64,000 nucleotides of DNA. Origin: MPNP01 sp026709725. GTDB lineage: Bacteria > Pseudomonadota > Alphaproteobacteria > Rhodobacterales > Rhodobacteraceae. Numbering within the stretch: the first letter of the stretch is position 1; each line of letters opens with the position of its first letter. Positions 18,419 through 26,996 of this stretch are shown in pieces. A program made the translations under genes and the position numbers. The DNA lies in contig OZ241384.1 in assembly GCA_965200805.1 (NCBI GenBank), positions 2,852,001 through 2,916,000 on the forward strand, given 5' to 3'. A model generated the notes under the pieces. It was given only the letters and a program-made list of their open reading frames with translations, was not told the DNA's origin and made no database searches.

Positions 18419-19474
18419 CTAGTTGGCATCGACCACGCTCTCTGGCGGATCAATGTTGAGCGACCGCATCCAGGCTTCGGCCACATTGTCCGCTGTCACC
18501 GTGATCGCGGGTGCAATCACGAATGGCGGGACCTCTTCCCCCAGCAAATCAAGGACTGCACTTGCCGCCATCGCGCGTCCCAGTTCGTAAGCCTCGTCGG
18601 CCACGATTGCCACCACATTGCCACCGCGAACCATGTCCAGCGCAATTGGTTCGGAGAGATCCAGCGTGACGATCCTTGTCGTGGTGTTACCGCCTGCCCG
18701 CAAGACGGCCAGAACGCCTTCAGCCGGACCGGCCCAGGTAACGTAGATTCCGTCAAGATCGGGATTTTTCACCATCATCGCATTGGCGATCTCCTCGGCG
18801 CGTGCCGGATCACTGATTCCCTGTTCGGCCACAATCGAGATGTTCGGATAATCATTCTCAATTGTTGTCTTGAAGGCATTGTCACGCTGGTTGGTCACAT
18901 AGTAGTTGGCATCATGATAAATCCAGCCAACCGTACCTTCATTGCCCATGGCTGCGGCCAGCGCATCAGCGGCCTGCTTGCCCATCTCGAAAAGGTCATC
19001 GGTGACGATGGCTGCGTAATCGGCGGGGTGTTCATATCCCGCGGGAAGATTGGACAGGAAGGCAAGGGCGACGCCGGCATCTTTTGCTTCCTCAAATGCA
19101 GCGGCTGATGTGACCGGATCAAGTGGCAGCGAAAGGATGATATCCGGCTCCCTTGCCAGCACCGTTTCAATGTCACTTCGTTGCTTGGCAGCATCAAATC
19201 CGGCGCTGGTAACAGCAACAACCTCGATGCCAAGACGTGCAAATTCATCGCTGGCACCAGCGGTTACAGCATTGACAAAATCAGACTGATCGTGCCAGAG
19301 CAATGCAGCAGAGTAGCCCGATGCGCGGACAGCGGCAACATGATCATCACCAACCACGACAGTCGATGAGGGCGTTGCACTCTCTCCGTTGGGGCCAATG
19401 GTCTGCGAAAGACCTGCGGTTGCAACAAGGCCTGCGAGGGCTGCAGTTGCCAGTGAGTAAATGACTTTGGACAT
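18419..19474 (-). CDS. Sugar-type ABC transporter substrate-binding protein, paralogue A
   Basis: This 351-residue periplasmic binding protein (Peripla_BP_4 type) starts at ATG 19474, which has a GAGGAG ribosome site and gives the signal peptide MSKVIYSLATAALAGLVATAG. A longer frame to 19504 is less likely. It aligns along its length with paralogue B: QTIGPNGESATP at the mature start, ILSLPLDPVTSAAAFEEAKDAGV, VGWIYHDANYYVTNQRDNAFK, and NIDPPESVVDAN at the end. The two are clearly diverged, not a recent copy. Having two binding proteins for one permease suggests either two related ligands or different affinities. Confidence 0.92.
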   Translation of the reverse strand: MSKVIYSLATAALAGLVATAGLSQTIGPNGESATPSSTVVVGDDHVAAVRASGYSAALLWHDQSDFVNAVTAGASDEFARLGIEVVAVTSAGFDAAKQRSDIETVLAREPDIILSLPLDPVTSAAAFEEAKDAGVALAFLSNLPAGYEHPADYAAIVTDDLFEMGKQAADALAAAMGNEGTVGWIYHDANYYVTNQRDNAFKTTIENDYPNISIVAEQGISDPARAEEIANAMMVKNPDLDGIYVTWAGPAEGVLAVLRAGGNTTTRIVTLDLSEPIALDMVRGGNVVAIVADEAYELGRAMAASAVLDLLGEEVPPFVIAPAITVTADNVAEAWMRSLNIDPPESVVDAN

Positions 19475-19512
19475 GCTTTTCTCCTCAGTTCTGCGTGTCT
19501 TCAATTTAATGT

Positions 19513-20772
19513 TCAGGCACAGGCCCTGGTACCGCAGTATTGTGCGATAAACAGCGCAAACGCCCGCACGGCGGAGAGGTATTCATCAACCTCGATCCGT
19601 TCTTCATAGGTATGTGCGACAGCAATGTTTCCCGGGGCGCAATAGACAGCCGGACAGCCAACCTGATTGGTCAGGAAAGGTATCTCCGACCAATAGGGCG
19701 CCCCCTTGATGCGCCCTGCACCGGGACAGATATGCTTGACACATTCCTGCAATTTCAGCACCGGATCGCTCTCCGGCGGAATCTCGACCGGCGTTCCGCC
19801 CTTTGGGTGGTCACGGCATGCCGGGTAGGTGATGTCAAGTGAAATCCCCTCATCAAGATCTGCACCTGCAAGAGAACCTTCAAATTCAGCCACTGCATCA
19901 TCAATTGATTCGCCGGGGCGCAACTTGCAGATGACCGAGAGGTTGCACTTGCCGGGCACAGCGATGAATCGATCAATCGTATCAACCGATGTGACAAGTA
20001 TGGCTGAAGATCCGACCAGATCATGCCTGGGCCTGTTTTCGAGCAGGACTTCAAGTGCCCAGATTTCAGACAGGATATTGCAGGCTGCCTTGAGCGCATC
20101 GCACCCGAATTCGGGCGTTCCAAAATATGCCGTCTTCCCCGTCACTGTGATATCGGCAATGAAAAAACCAATCTGGGCCGTGTAGACATCCAGATTTGTC
20201 GGCTCAACGTAGATGGAAAAATCAGGTTTGGGAATCTCGCCGGACGCAACGCGAACGACAAGGTCTTTCATGCCTGCGCTGATCCCTGTCCCCGGTTCAC
20301 CGCTTTCCTCGTCGCCAATGAAGGCGAGCACGATGCGTCCATCAAGTTCCAGCCCCGCATGCTTCAGGAGCCCGACTGCGGCAACTGCAGCACAAATCCC
20401 ACCTTTGAGGTCACATGCACCCCGGCCCCAAAGACTGCCATCGCGCTCAATGCCACCGAAAGGATCCCGACGGGGGTCCTCCCGCCAGTGCGCATCCCAT
20501 CCGCGGACATGAACCGTGTCTGTATGACCGGTGATCATCAGGCACCGTTCCCCATGATCTGGACTGCTTCCCCAGACATTTTCGCGCCCGGGGAGAAATT
20601 CGTCTCTCTGTGTTGCAAGCCCCCGCGCCGACATCTCGGTCTCAAGAAAACGGGCGAAATCTGACTCATTCCCCGTAACACTCTGGATCGCCAGCGCGTT
20701 TTTGAGGAGACTGATATCGGAATGACAGTTCTGTGCCTGCGCAAGCACATGTCCAATCTCTGACAGAGTCAC
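19513..20772 (-). CDS. M20-family amidohydrolase (ArgE/DapE-like deacylase)
   Basis: This 419-residue cytosolic zinc hydrolase belongs to the family that removes N-acyl groups from amino acids and related compounds. Metal ligands are visible in MITGHTDTVHV, GRGACDLKGG and GDEESGEPGTG, and the late His is in VAHTYEERIEVDEYL. The lid domain lies between. It starts at GTG 20772, overlapping the stop of the ROK regulator by four bases, and ends 38 bases before binding protein A. Within this operon I infer that it deacylates the imported compound, but the family is broad and the substrate is open. Confidence 0.85.
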   Translation of the reverse strand: MTLSEIGHVLAQAQNCHSDISLLKNALAIQSVTGNESDFARFLETEMSARGLATQRDEFLPGRENVWGSSPDHGERCLMITGHTDTVHVRGWDAHWREDPRRDPFGGIERDGSLWGRGACDLKGGICAAVAAVGLLKHAGLELDGRIVLAFIGDEESGEPGTGISAGMKDLVVRVASGEIPKPDFSIYVEPTNLDVYTAQIGFFIADITVTGKTAYFGTPEFGCDALKAACNILSEIWALEVLLENRPRHDLVGSSAILVTSVDTIDRFIAVPGKCNLSVICKLRPGESIDDAVAEFEGSLAGADLDEGISLDITYPACRDHPKGGTPVEIPPESDPVLKLQECVKHICPGAGRIKGAPYWSEIPFLTNQVGCPAVYCAPGNIAVAHTYEERIEVDEYLSAVRAFALFIAQYCGTRACA

Positions 20773-21989
20773 AGGGCACCAAACCTGAAATTCTCAACGG
20801 ATGGGGGAGGAAATGTGATACCCGCACCTCTTTCTTCCTCGGCGAAGACTGAAATGTGGAGATGTGAAATTGCAGTATAAACTCCACCCGCCAGAGCGGC
20901 ATGATTCCCAAGCCGTGATTTTTCGATCGGGATCTTGCGTGGGCAACACCCGGACAGGTGATGCCTGATTTGCGACCGAAGTGTTTCCTGTTCTCCGATT
21001 GACCCGCCAATGACAATTTTCGAAGGATCGACGACCGCAACTATGGCTGCGGCTGCCCGTGCAATCTGTCGGGAAACTTCATCAAGAGTCCGAACTGCAT
21101 GTTCATCACCTGCATCGGCAGCAGCGAAGACACCGATGACATCTGTCAGCTTCCCTGAAAGTGATTCGTAGAGATTGATGATCGCATGTGTTGCCGCAAC
21201 GCGTTCAAGAGCACCAGAATTCAGACTCTCGGCCTCGAACGGGTCGGCGCCGAACGGAAGAAAACCGATTTCACCTGCGCCGCCACAACTGCCGCGCAAC
21301 AGTTGACCATCAACAACGATTCCGGCGCCAATACCTGTCCCGACCGCTATAAACACCAGATCGTGATCTGTTTCCTTGCCACTCATCCAGTATTCGCCAA
21401 GCGCGGCAAGATTCACATCATTTTCGACAAGAACCTTGATGCCCAGGGACTGGCTGAGTGAGCCGACAACATCAATCTGATCAAAATGGGCAATATTTGG
21501 GGCCATTTTGATTTTGCCGGATCTTGGATCGGGGACACCGGGGACACCGATAACCGCAATGTGGAGAGCGCCGATTTGACCCGATTTGTTTTCCGCAGTC
21601 TCCTGCAGCATTCGAACAATCTGTCCGATAACATGCATACCACCGGATCGATGGGTTGGTTCAACCCGTTCTTCCAGAACCCGGCCGGCAAGATCACAAA
21701 CGGCAACCCGGACCTTCATGCCTCCAAGATCAACGGTCGCAACAGTGGCAGCGGCAGGGGAGATGTCATAGACGATCGCCTTGCGCCCGACATGACCGTC
21801 GGTCTGGCCCACTGTCCGCACCCAACCCCTCGCTTCCAGGTTGGCAACGATTTCTGAAACGGTTTGCTTGGACAGTCCGGTAATCCTCGCGGTCTTGGCC
21901 CGGGAAACCGGTCCAAAATTAACAATCGCCTGAACGACTGCACTTTGCGAAATACGCCTTGACGCCTTTAGTGGGGCCGTCAAAATCAC
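20769..21989 (-). CDS. ROK-family transcriptional regulator
   Basis: This 406-residue protein has an N-terminal winged helix (about residues 10-75; SRAKTARITGLSKQTVSEIVANLEARGWV) and a C-terminal ROK sugar-kinase-like domain (TVDLGGMKVRVAVCDLAGRV, VENDVNLAALGEYW, VFIAVGTGIGAGIVVDGQLLRG). The usual zinc motif CxCGxxGC is absent after GGAGEIGFLPFGADP, so a regulator rather than a glucokinase is indicated. It starts at GTG 21989 with an AAAGGAT site. It heads the operon, and a palindrome lies just upstream, consistent with autoregulation by a sugar or aminosugar ligand. Confidence 0.9.
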   Translation of the reverse strand: MILTAPLKASRRISQSAVVQAIVNFGPVSRAKTARITGLSKQTVSEIVANLEARGWVRTVGQTDGHVGRKAIVYDISPAAATVATVDLGGMKVRVAVCDLAGRVLEERVEPTHRSGGMHVIGQIVRMLQETAENKSGQIGALHIAVIGVPGVPDPRSGKIKMAPNIAHFDQIDVVGSLSQSLGIKVLVENDVNLAALGEYWMSGKETDHDLVFIAVGTGIGAGIVVDGQLLRGSCGGAGEIGFLPFGADPFEAESLNSGALERVAATHAIINLYESLSGKLTDVIGVFAAADAGDEHAVRTLDEVSRQIARAAAAIVAVVDPSKIVIGGSIGEQETLRSQIRHHLSGCCPRKIPIEKSRLGNHAALAGGVYTAISHLHISVFAEEERGAGITFPPPSVENFRFGAL

Positions 21990-22000
21990 ATCCTTTGTTT

Positions 22001-22015
22001 GTTCAGTTACCGAAC
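22001..22015. promoter_or_regulatory. Candidate operator of the ROK regulator
   Basis: GTTCAGTTACCGAAC is a near-perfect palindrome (13 of 15 positions symmetrical), located 12 bases upstream of the ROK gene start and surrounded by AT-rich sequence. Its place and symmetry fit a dimeric winged-helix repressor controlling the operon. It was not found elsewhere in the intergenic DNA by eye. Confidence 0.45.
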
Positions 22016-22060
22016 TAATTCATAACAACTGATTTCCTTATCGTCAAGTCAGCCCCTGAA

Positions 22061-22118
22061 GAATCCCAATCAGCACCCTCATTCCCGGAATCCGTCACCA
22101 TGGCCCATCCCTCCCGGG
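22061..22118. repeat. Short dispersed repeat, copy 1
   Basis: About 58 bases starting AATCCCAATCAGCACC and ending GGCCCATCCCTCCCGG match 32757-32817 at roughly 80 percent by eye, in the same orientation. Both copies lie in gene-poor gaps with transposase or recombinase remnants. Read on the minus strand both give a similar peptide, REGWA(M/L)V(T/A)D, so a small gene fragment is possible. Confidence 0.5.
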
Positions 22119-22190
22119 GATCCTGACGCCTGCCAGGGAGCACTGAGGGATGTCCGTTTCCGCCAGTTCCGCCCCCTGCTGTCTCCCCAA

Positions 22191-22643
22191 TCAAACCAGA
22201 CCACATGTCCCGATCTGCTCCGGTGCAGGGCGGCTCTTCCCCCAATCGGCCCGGGACAGCATCGGCGGGCAGTCCGGAAAGGGGATCTGCCCGGAAAGAC
22301 CGTCCGGGAAGAGCGTGCCGCATCCTGACGGGATCATCAGGGAAGCGGCAGGGGTGAGCAGGCGGGTGATCTCCATCTCGTTAAGGAAATCTCGCCCGCA
22401 TTCACGGGAATCGGTGACCTCGGTCATGGGGATGTCGGGATTGCCGCGCAGGCACAGCGGCATGGATGTCAGCGCATTGAGATCGGCGAGGAGTTTGTTG
22501 GCCGCCGGTCCGGCGACATCCCCGGCCATGACCTCTTTCAGCTGGTCGCTGGCCTCCAGGAGATCCTTCGGCTCATGGGTGTCAAGCAACGCGTCAAGCG
22601 CGTCATCGTCCATGAAACCGAACGCGGTGCGGGTGGTGGGCAT
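22191..22643 (-). CDS. Hypothetical protein of 150 residues
   Basis: I do not recognise this frame. In its favour, ATG 22643 has a strong AGGAGGG ribosome site at the right distance. The first 70 residues also look protein-like: acidic and helical (MDDDALDALLDTHEPKDLLE, ASDQLKEVMAGDVAGPAANK), then LLADLNALTSMPLCLRGNPDI. The C-terminal third looks random (SGCGTLFPDGLSGQIPFPDCPP), so it may be a truncated or decayed gene. It sits in a 1.1-kb accessory gap between the ROK operon and pdhC, next to a transposase remnant. Confidence 0.35.
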   Translation of the reverse strand: MPTTRTAFGFMDDDALDALLDTHEPKDLLEASDQLKEVMAGDVAGPAANKLLADLNALTSMPLCLRGNPDIPMTEVTDSRECGRDFLNEMEITRLLTPAASLMIPSGCGTLFPDGLSGQIPFPDCPPMLSRADWGKSRPAPEQIGTCGLV

Positions 22644-22719
22644 CCATCATGCCCTCCTGTTCTGACCGGATTCCCGGGCGGGCGTGATGACAGCCCAGCG
22701 GGATCCCGGGTTTCTCCCT

Positions 22720-22985
22720 GTCAGGCCCGTCTGTTCCTCTGCATGCTCCCCAGCTGCGTGGAATGGCGCCTGCGCCAGCGGCTCGCGACCCTTCTCCTTG
22801 ATGATGACAGGGACGGGGTGCGTTCCGAACTGGCGGCGGCTGATGTCCCGGCGTGCACCCTGCGGGGCGGGACGCCTGTTGATGTGGCGAGAGAGGAGGG
22901 TCGGGATGCGGTGTGTGCGGTGCCTGGGGCTGGTAGCAGGCTTGACACAGTGCGGAAGTCGGATCTGTGCCGAATGTGACTCCGT
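22720..22985 (+). pseudogene. Decayed transposase C-terminal fragment (IS1634/IS4-like)
   Basis: One plus-strand frame reads LFLCMLPSCVEWRLRQRLAT followed by LLLDDDRDGVRSE. It resembles the C-terminal segment of IS1634-type DDE transposases, which usually have a YYVEWHMRxxLxPLLFxDD pattern. Downstream the frame continues briefly (VDVAREEGRD) and then loses similarity. The catalytic core is missing. It marks this gap as a former insertion site. Identification is from memory of the family pattern. Confidence 0.45.
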
Positions 22986-23187
22986 CAATCAAGCTGAGAG
23001 TCACGAGAGCCGGCCTTGGGAATAGAGATCGCTTGATTGCGGATATTGGCGAGATCTCTCCGTGATTCTCGCTGAGCCTCTCTGCGACACCGAAGCGCAA
23101 TCATCTTTTGATTCGCCGGGATGTCCTCGCTGGCGTCAGTTCAAGTCCTGTCCTGCGTGGTCAGGAACGGAATGGCAACAGTCCGCT
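22986..23187. other. Spacer downstream of pdhC
   Basis: Nothing convincing is seen between the transposase remnant and the end of pdhC. No clear terminator hairpin with a U-tract was found for the minus-strand pdh operon. Confidence 0.35.
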
Positions 23188-24519
23188 TCAGTGACCTCGG
23201 AGCAGGATGGGTGCTTCAATATGGCTGACAATTGCATTGAGGAACTGAGCGGCGGCGGCACCGTCGATGACACGGTGATCGACTGACAGATTCAGGGCAG
23301 CACGGGTCGCGATCCCAAGCGAGCCGGAAGCATCGATGACCGGTTGCCGCATACCGGCCCCAACGGCAAGAATCGAACTGTGGGGCGGGTTGATGACGGC
23401 ATCAAAGTCCTCAATACCATACATGCCGAGATTGGAGATCGCGCAACAGCCGCCAAGATACTCATCGGGCTTGAGACTCCGTGCCCGTGCCCGGGTGGCA
23501 AGATCCTTCATTTCCACAGAGATTTCCCGGATGGATTTGGTTTCAGCATCGAAGAGGACCGGTGTATAGAGCCCACCCTCAACGGCAACGGCAACGGCAA
23601 TGTCCGAGGCAGTGAACTGCATGATTCGCCCTTCAGCCCAGATCGCATTGGCTGCGGGAATCTCCTTGAGGGCCATGGCCACGGCACCGATGATAAAATC
23701 ATTGATGGAGACCTTGATCCCATCGGCTGCAAGTCTCTCGTTCAGAGCTGTTCTGCTTGCCAGGAGGGCATCAAGCGAGGCGGTTCGACGCAGATAGAAG
23801 TGCGGGACTGTTTGTTTGGACTCGCTGAGACGAGCGGCCACCGTTCGTCGCATACCGTCAATCTCCAGCAGCGTATTGCTCCGCTTGGCATAGATCGCCT
23901 TGATGGCTGAAAATGACAGGCCGCCGGAAACAGGGGATCCTGTCGGACCACTCTCTGTCGTGCGCGCCCGGCTTGCCGCTTCAAGGATATCGGCCTTGAC
24001 GATCCGGCCGTGCGGCCCGCTTCCCTGAACCGATGCAAGGTCAATATGCTGCTGGGCCGCCAGCCTGCGGGCCAGGGGGGAAGCAAAAATTCGGCGAGAG
24101 GCCGCTGATGATGGTGTTTTCATCGCCGGGTCCTGCGGCACAGATGCGGCAATGGCCGGTGGGTCCTCGGTGCAGGATGCCTTATCCGTCGCCGGTTCGT
24201 GCTGCACCGGGGTCGGGGAGGGTGGATTGGCTTCCACCAAATCAGCGGCTGTCAGCTCGGCCGGATCATACTCTTCTCCATCAGCAACCAGAATCGCGAT
24301 GGGCGTGTTGACCTTGATATCCTCGGCACCGTCAGCAACCAGTAACTTGGCCAGGATACCATCATCAATTGCCTCGAACTCCATCGTTGCCTTATCCGTT
24401 TCAATCTCCGCCAGCAGGTCACCTGATTGGACGCGGGTGCCTTCCGGCACCAGCCAACGGCCGAGTTTTCCGCTCTCCATTGTTGGTGAGAGGGCTGGCA
24501 TAAGGAGTGTGTTGGGCAT
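23188..24519 (-). CDS. pdhC: Pyruvate dehydrogenase E2, dihydrolipoamide acetyltransferase
   Basis: This is the core enzyme of the pyruvate dehydrogenase complex, transferring acetyl from lipoamide to CoA. The 443-residue protein has an N-terminal lipoyl domain (about 1-78) with the lipoylation lysine in ETDKATMEFEAIDDG. A Pro/Ala-rich linker follows, then an E1/E3-binding domain (FASPLARRLAAQQHIDLASVQ) and the catalytic domain ending with LSVDHRVIDGAAAAQFLNAI (the DHRxxDG active site). It is the last gene of pdhABC, and its start touches the pdhB stop. Confidence 0.96.
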   Translation of the reverse strand: MPNTLLMPALSPTMESGKLGRWLVPEGTRVQSGDLLAEIETDKATMEFEAIDDGILAKLLVADGAEDIKVNTPIAILVADGEEYDPAELTAADLVEANPPSPTPVQHEPATDKASCTEDPPAIAASVPQDPAMKTPSSAASRRIFASPLARRLAAQQHIDLASVQGSGPHGRIVKADILEAASRARTTESGPTGSPVSGGLSFSAIKAIYAKRSNTLLEIDGMRRTVAARLSESKQTVPHFYLRRTASLDALLASRTALNERLAADGIKVSINDFIIGAVAMALKEIPAANAIWAEGRIMQFTASDIAVAVAVEGGLYTPVLFDAETKSIREISVEMKDLATRARARSLKPDEYLGGCCAISNLGMYGIEDFDAVINPPHSSILAVGAGMRQPVIDASGSLGIATRAALNLSVDHRVIDGAAAAQFLNAIVSHIEAPILLRGH

Positions 24520-25913
24520 CAGATAACGGACCGATAAAGAACAGTTTTCACCGCAGCAAGAATTTCTGCCGGCGAGACAAGGGCCAGACGCTCCAGATTG
24601 GCCGCATAGGGCATTGGAACATCCTTGCCTGCACAGTTGATCACGGGTGCATCAAGCCAGTCAAATGCTTCCTGCATCAGGATTGCGCTGAGGTGGTTCC
24701 CGATCGAACAGACCGGCCAGCCTTCCTCCACAGTCACGCATCGATTGGTCTTTTTTACCGATTCGATAACCGTATCGGCATCCAGCGGCCGCAAGGATCT
24801 GAGATCAATGACCTCAGCGAGTATTTCCTCTTCCCGGAGCTGCTTGGCGGCAGCGAGCGTATGCGTCATTCCGATTCCAAACGAGACAAGTGTGACAGCA
24901 TCACCTTCCTGCCAGATACGGGCCTTTCCGATCGGAATCGTGTTTTCATCGGTGTCGGGTACCGGGAAACTCTGCCCGTAAAGAATTTCGTTTTCCAGGA
25001 AGATCACCGGGTTCGGATCGCGGATGGCCGACTTGAGCAAGCCTTTGGCATCCGCAGCTGAATAGGGCTGGACAACCTTGAGTCCCGGGATATGGGCATA
25101 CCAGGAGGCATAGTCCTGGCTGTGTTGTGCGGCGACCCGTGCGGCGGCACCATTGGGCCCCCGGAAGACAATCGGACAGTTGATCTGGCCACCGGACATG
25201 TAGAGAATCTTGGCAGCAGAATTGATGATCTGGTCAATGGCCTGCATGGCAAAATTGAATGTCATAAACTCAACGATGGGACGGAGTCCCCCAAGGGCTG
25301 CTCCAATGCCCATACCGGCAAACCCGTGCTCGGTGATCGGGGTGTCAACAACGCGTCGGGCTCCGAATTCCTCAAGCAATCCCTGGGAAACTTTATAGGC
25401 TCCCTGATATTCGGCGACTTCCTCACCCATGAGAAACACCGTCTCATCGCGCCGCATCTCCTCGGCCATGGCATCGCGCAAGGCCTCCCGGACAGAGAGT
25501 GTCTGCACCGCCGTCCCGCTGGAGCGAATGGTTTCAGGGATATGTGCTGCCTCGGGAGGGGCGGGGGGTGTTGTGGTGACGGGCGGAACCTGTTCCGCGG
25601 GGACAGAGACTGCCGGTGGGTCAGGGGGGGCTTTGGCCGGGCGTGCCGGTGCCGCCGGATCGTCCCCGCCAACTTCGAGTTCGGCAATGGGCGTGTTCAC
25701 GGGCAGATTGTCAGTCCCGGCCGGGGTGATCAGTTTCTTGATTGTGCCCTCATCCACAGCCTCAAACTCCATCACCGCCTTGTCGGTTTCGATTTCGGCA
25801 ATGATATCGCCGGGGGTGACACTGTCCCCTTCCTTGACATGCCAAATCGCCAGCTTGCCCGATTCCATCGTGGGTGAGAGGGAGGGCAGAAGAATGTCAA
25901 TGATCTTGCTCAT
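24519..25913 (-). CDS. pdhB: Pyruvate dehydrogenase E1 beta subunit with lipoyl domain
   Basis: The 464-residue protein combines an N-terminal lipoyl domain (about 1-80, ETDKAVMEFEAVDEG) and a Pro/Ala-rich linker with an E1-beta transketolase-like domain starting near VREALRDAMAEEMRRDETVFLMGEEVAEYQGAYKVSQGL. EFMTFNFAMQAIDQIINSAAK and VTVEEGWPVCSIG are further family segments. A fused lipoyl domain on E1-beta is characteristic of alphaproteobacteria. It overlaps the pdhA stop by four bases. Confidence 0.96.
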   Translation of the reverse strand: MSKIIDILLPSLSPTMESGKLAIWHVKEGDSVTPGDIIAEIETDKAVMEFEAVDEGTIKKLITPAGTDNLPVNTPIAELEVGGDDPAAPARPAKAPPDPPAVSVPAEQVPPVTTTPPAPPEAAHIPETIRSSGTAVQTLSVREALRDAMAEEMRRDETVFLMGEEVAEYQGAYKVSQGLLEEFGARRVVDTPITEHGFAGMGIGAALGGLRPIVEFMTFNFAMQAIDQIINSAAKILYMSGGQINCPIVFRGPNGAAARVAAQHSQDYASWYAHIPGLKVVQPYSAADAKGLLKSAIRDPNPVIFLENEILYGQSFPVPDTDENTIPIGKARIWQEGDAVTLVSFGIGMTHTLAAAKQLREEEILAEVIDLRSLRPLDADTVIESVKKTNRCVTVEEGWPVCSIGNHLSAILMQEAFDWLDAPVINCAGKDVPMPYAANLERLALVSPAEILAAVKTVLYRSVI

Positions 25914-26929
25914 GGTCGAGGAACCGGTTCACGCAAAATATCCGTGGAGAGCTCACTGTCATCCGGCTCAGGTTCGGTGCGGGCAAAATCGGCGGCATGG
26001 TTGATGATTTCCCGAACCTCCGTATCAATTTCCCTGATCTCTGACTCATCGACAAGTTCACGGGCAAGCATGTCATTGCGGGTATGCTCAATCGGATCAC
26101 GTGTCCTGCGTATGGCCTGAACCTCCTCCCGGGTTCGGTACTTGGCAGGATCTGACATGGAGTGCCCCCGATAGCGATAGGTGAGCATTTCCAGGATATA
26201 GGGGCCCTTGCCGCTGCGACAGTGTCTGGCGGCCTTGCGACCGGCATCCCGGACTGCGAGGACATCCATCCCGTCAACGGACTCGCCCGGTATGGCAAAA
26301 GCCTGACCCCGCGCATACAGTTCGGGTGTTGATGAGGCCCGCTCAAGGCTTGTGCCCATTGCATACTGGTTGTTCTCGATCACGAAGACCACGGGAAGTT
26401 TCCAGAGACTGGCCATGTTGAATGTCTCATAAACCTGACCCTGATTGGCGGCTCCATCGCCAAAATACGTAAAGGATACGCTTTTTTCGCCCCTGTATCT
26501 GGCTGCCAGAGCCAATCCGGCACCAAGAGGGACCTGCGCTGCAACAATGCCGTGACCACCAAGGAAGTTTTTCTCCCGGCTGAAGATGTGCATTGAGCCG
26601 CCCTTGCCCCGCGAAAAACCGCTGGCACGACCCGTGAGCTCAGCCATGACTCCCTTTGGATCCATCCCGCAGGCAAGCATATGACCATGATCACGATAGC
26701 CGGTGATGCATGTGTCCTCCGGCCTTGCGACAGACTGTATACCGACAACGACAGCCTCCTGACCGATGTAAAGGTGACAAAATCCCCCGATCAGCCCCAT
26801 GCCGTAAAGCTGCCCGGCCTTTTCCTCAAACCTGCGGATGAGCAGCATTTCCCGGTAGCAGCGCAACAATTCCCTGCGGGTTGCCTTGCGCTTGCCACTC
26901 CTGGATGATCCGGTGCCTTTGACGGTCAT
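25910..26929 (-). CDS. pdhA: Pyruvate dehydrogenase E1 alpha subunit
   Basis: The 339-residue E1-alpha subunit binds thiamine diphosphate and decarboxylates pyruvate together with PdhB. The cofactor motif is visible as GDGAANQGQVYETFNMASLW followed by VFVIENNQYAMGTS. The loop RYRGHSMSDPAKYRTREEV is the conserved serine-containing region. Its first residues are basic (SRSGKRKATRREL). It is the first gene of pdhABC and follows ftsB by 67 bases in the same direction. Confidence 0.96.
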   Translation of the reverse strand: MTVKGTGSSRSGKRKATRRELLRCYREMLLIRRFEEKAGQLYGMGLIGGFCHLYIGQEAVVVGIQSVARPEDTCITGYRDHGHMLACGMDPKGVMAELTGRASGFSRGKGGSMHIFSREKNFLGGHGIVAAQVPLGAGLALAARYRGEKSVSFTYFGDGAANQGQVYETFNMASLWKLPVVFVIENNQYAMGTSLERASSTPELYARGQAFAIPGESVDGMDVLAVRDAGRKAARHCRSGKGPYILEMLTYRYRGHSMSDPAKYRTREEVQAIRRTRDPIEHTRNDMLARELVDESEIREIDTEVREIINHAADFARTEPEPDDSELSTDILREPVPRP

Positions 26930-26996
26930 GCCATCAGGACCCTGAGAGTCTGCTGCAAGCCTGTGGACATCTGTCTGCAGGTCTGGCCCGGACCGG

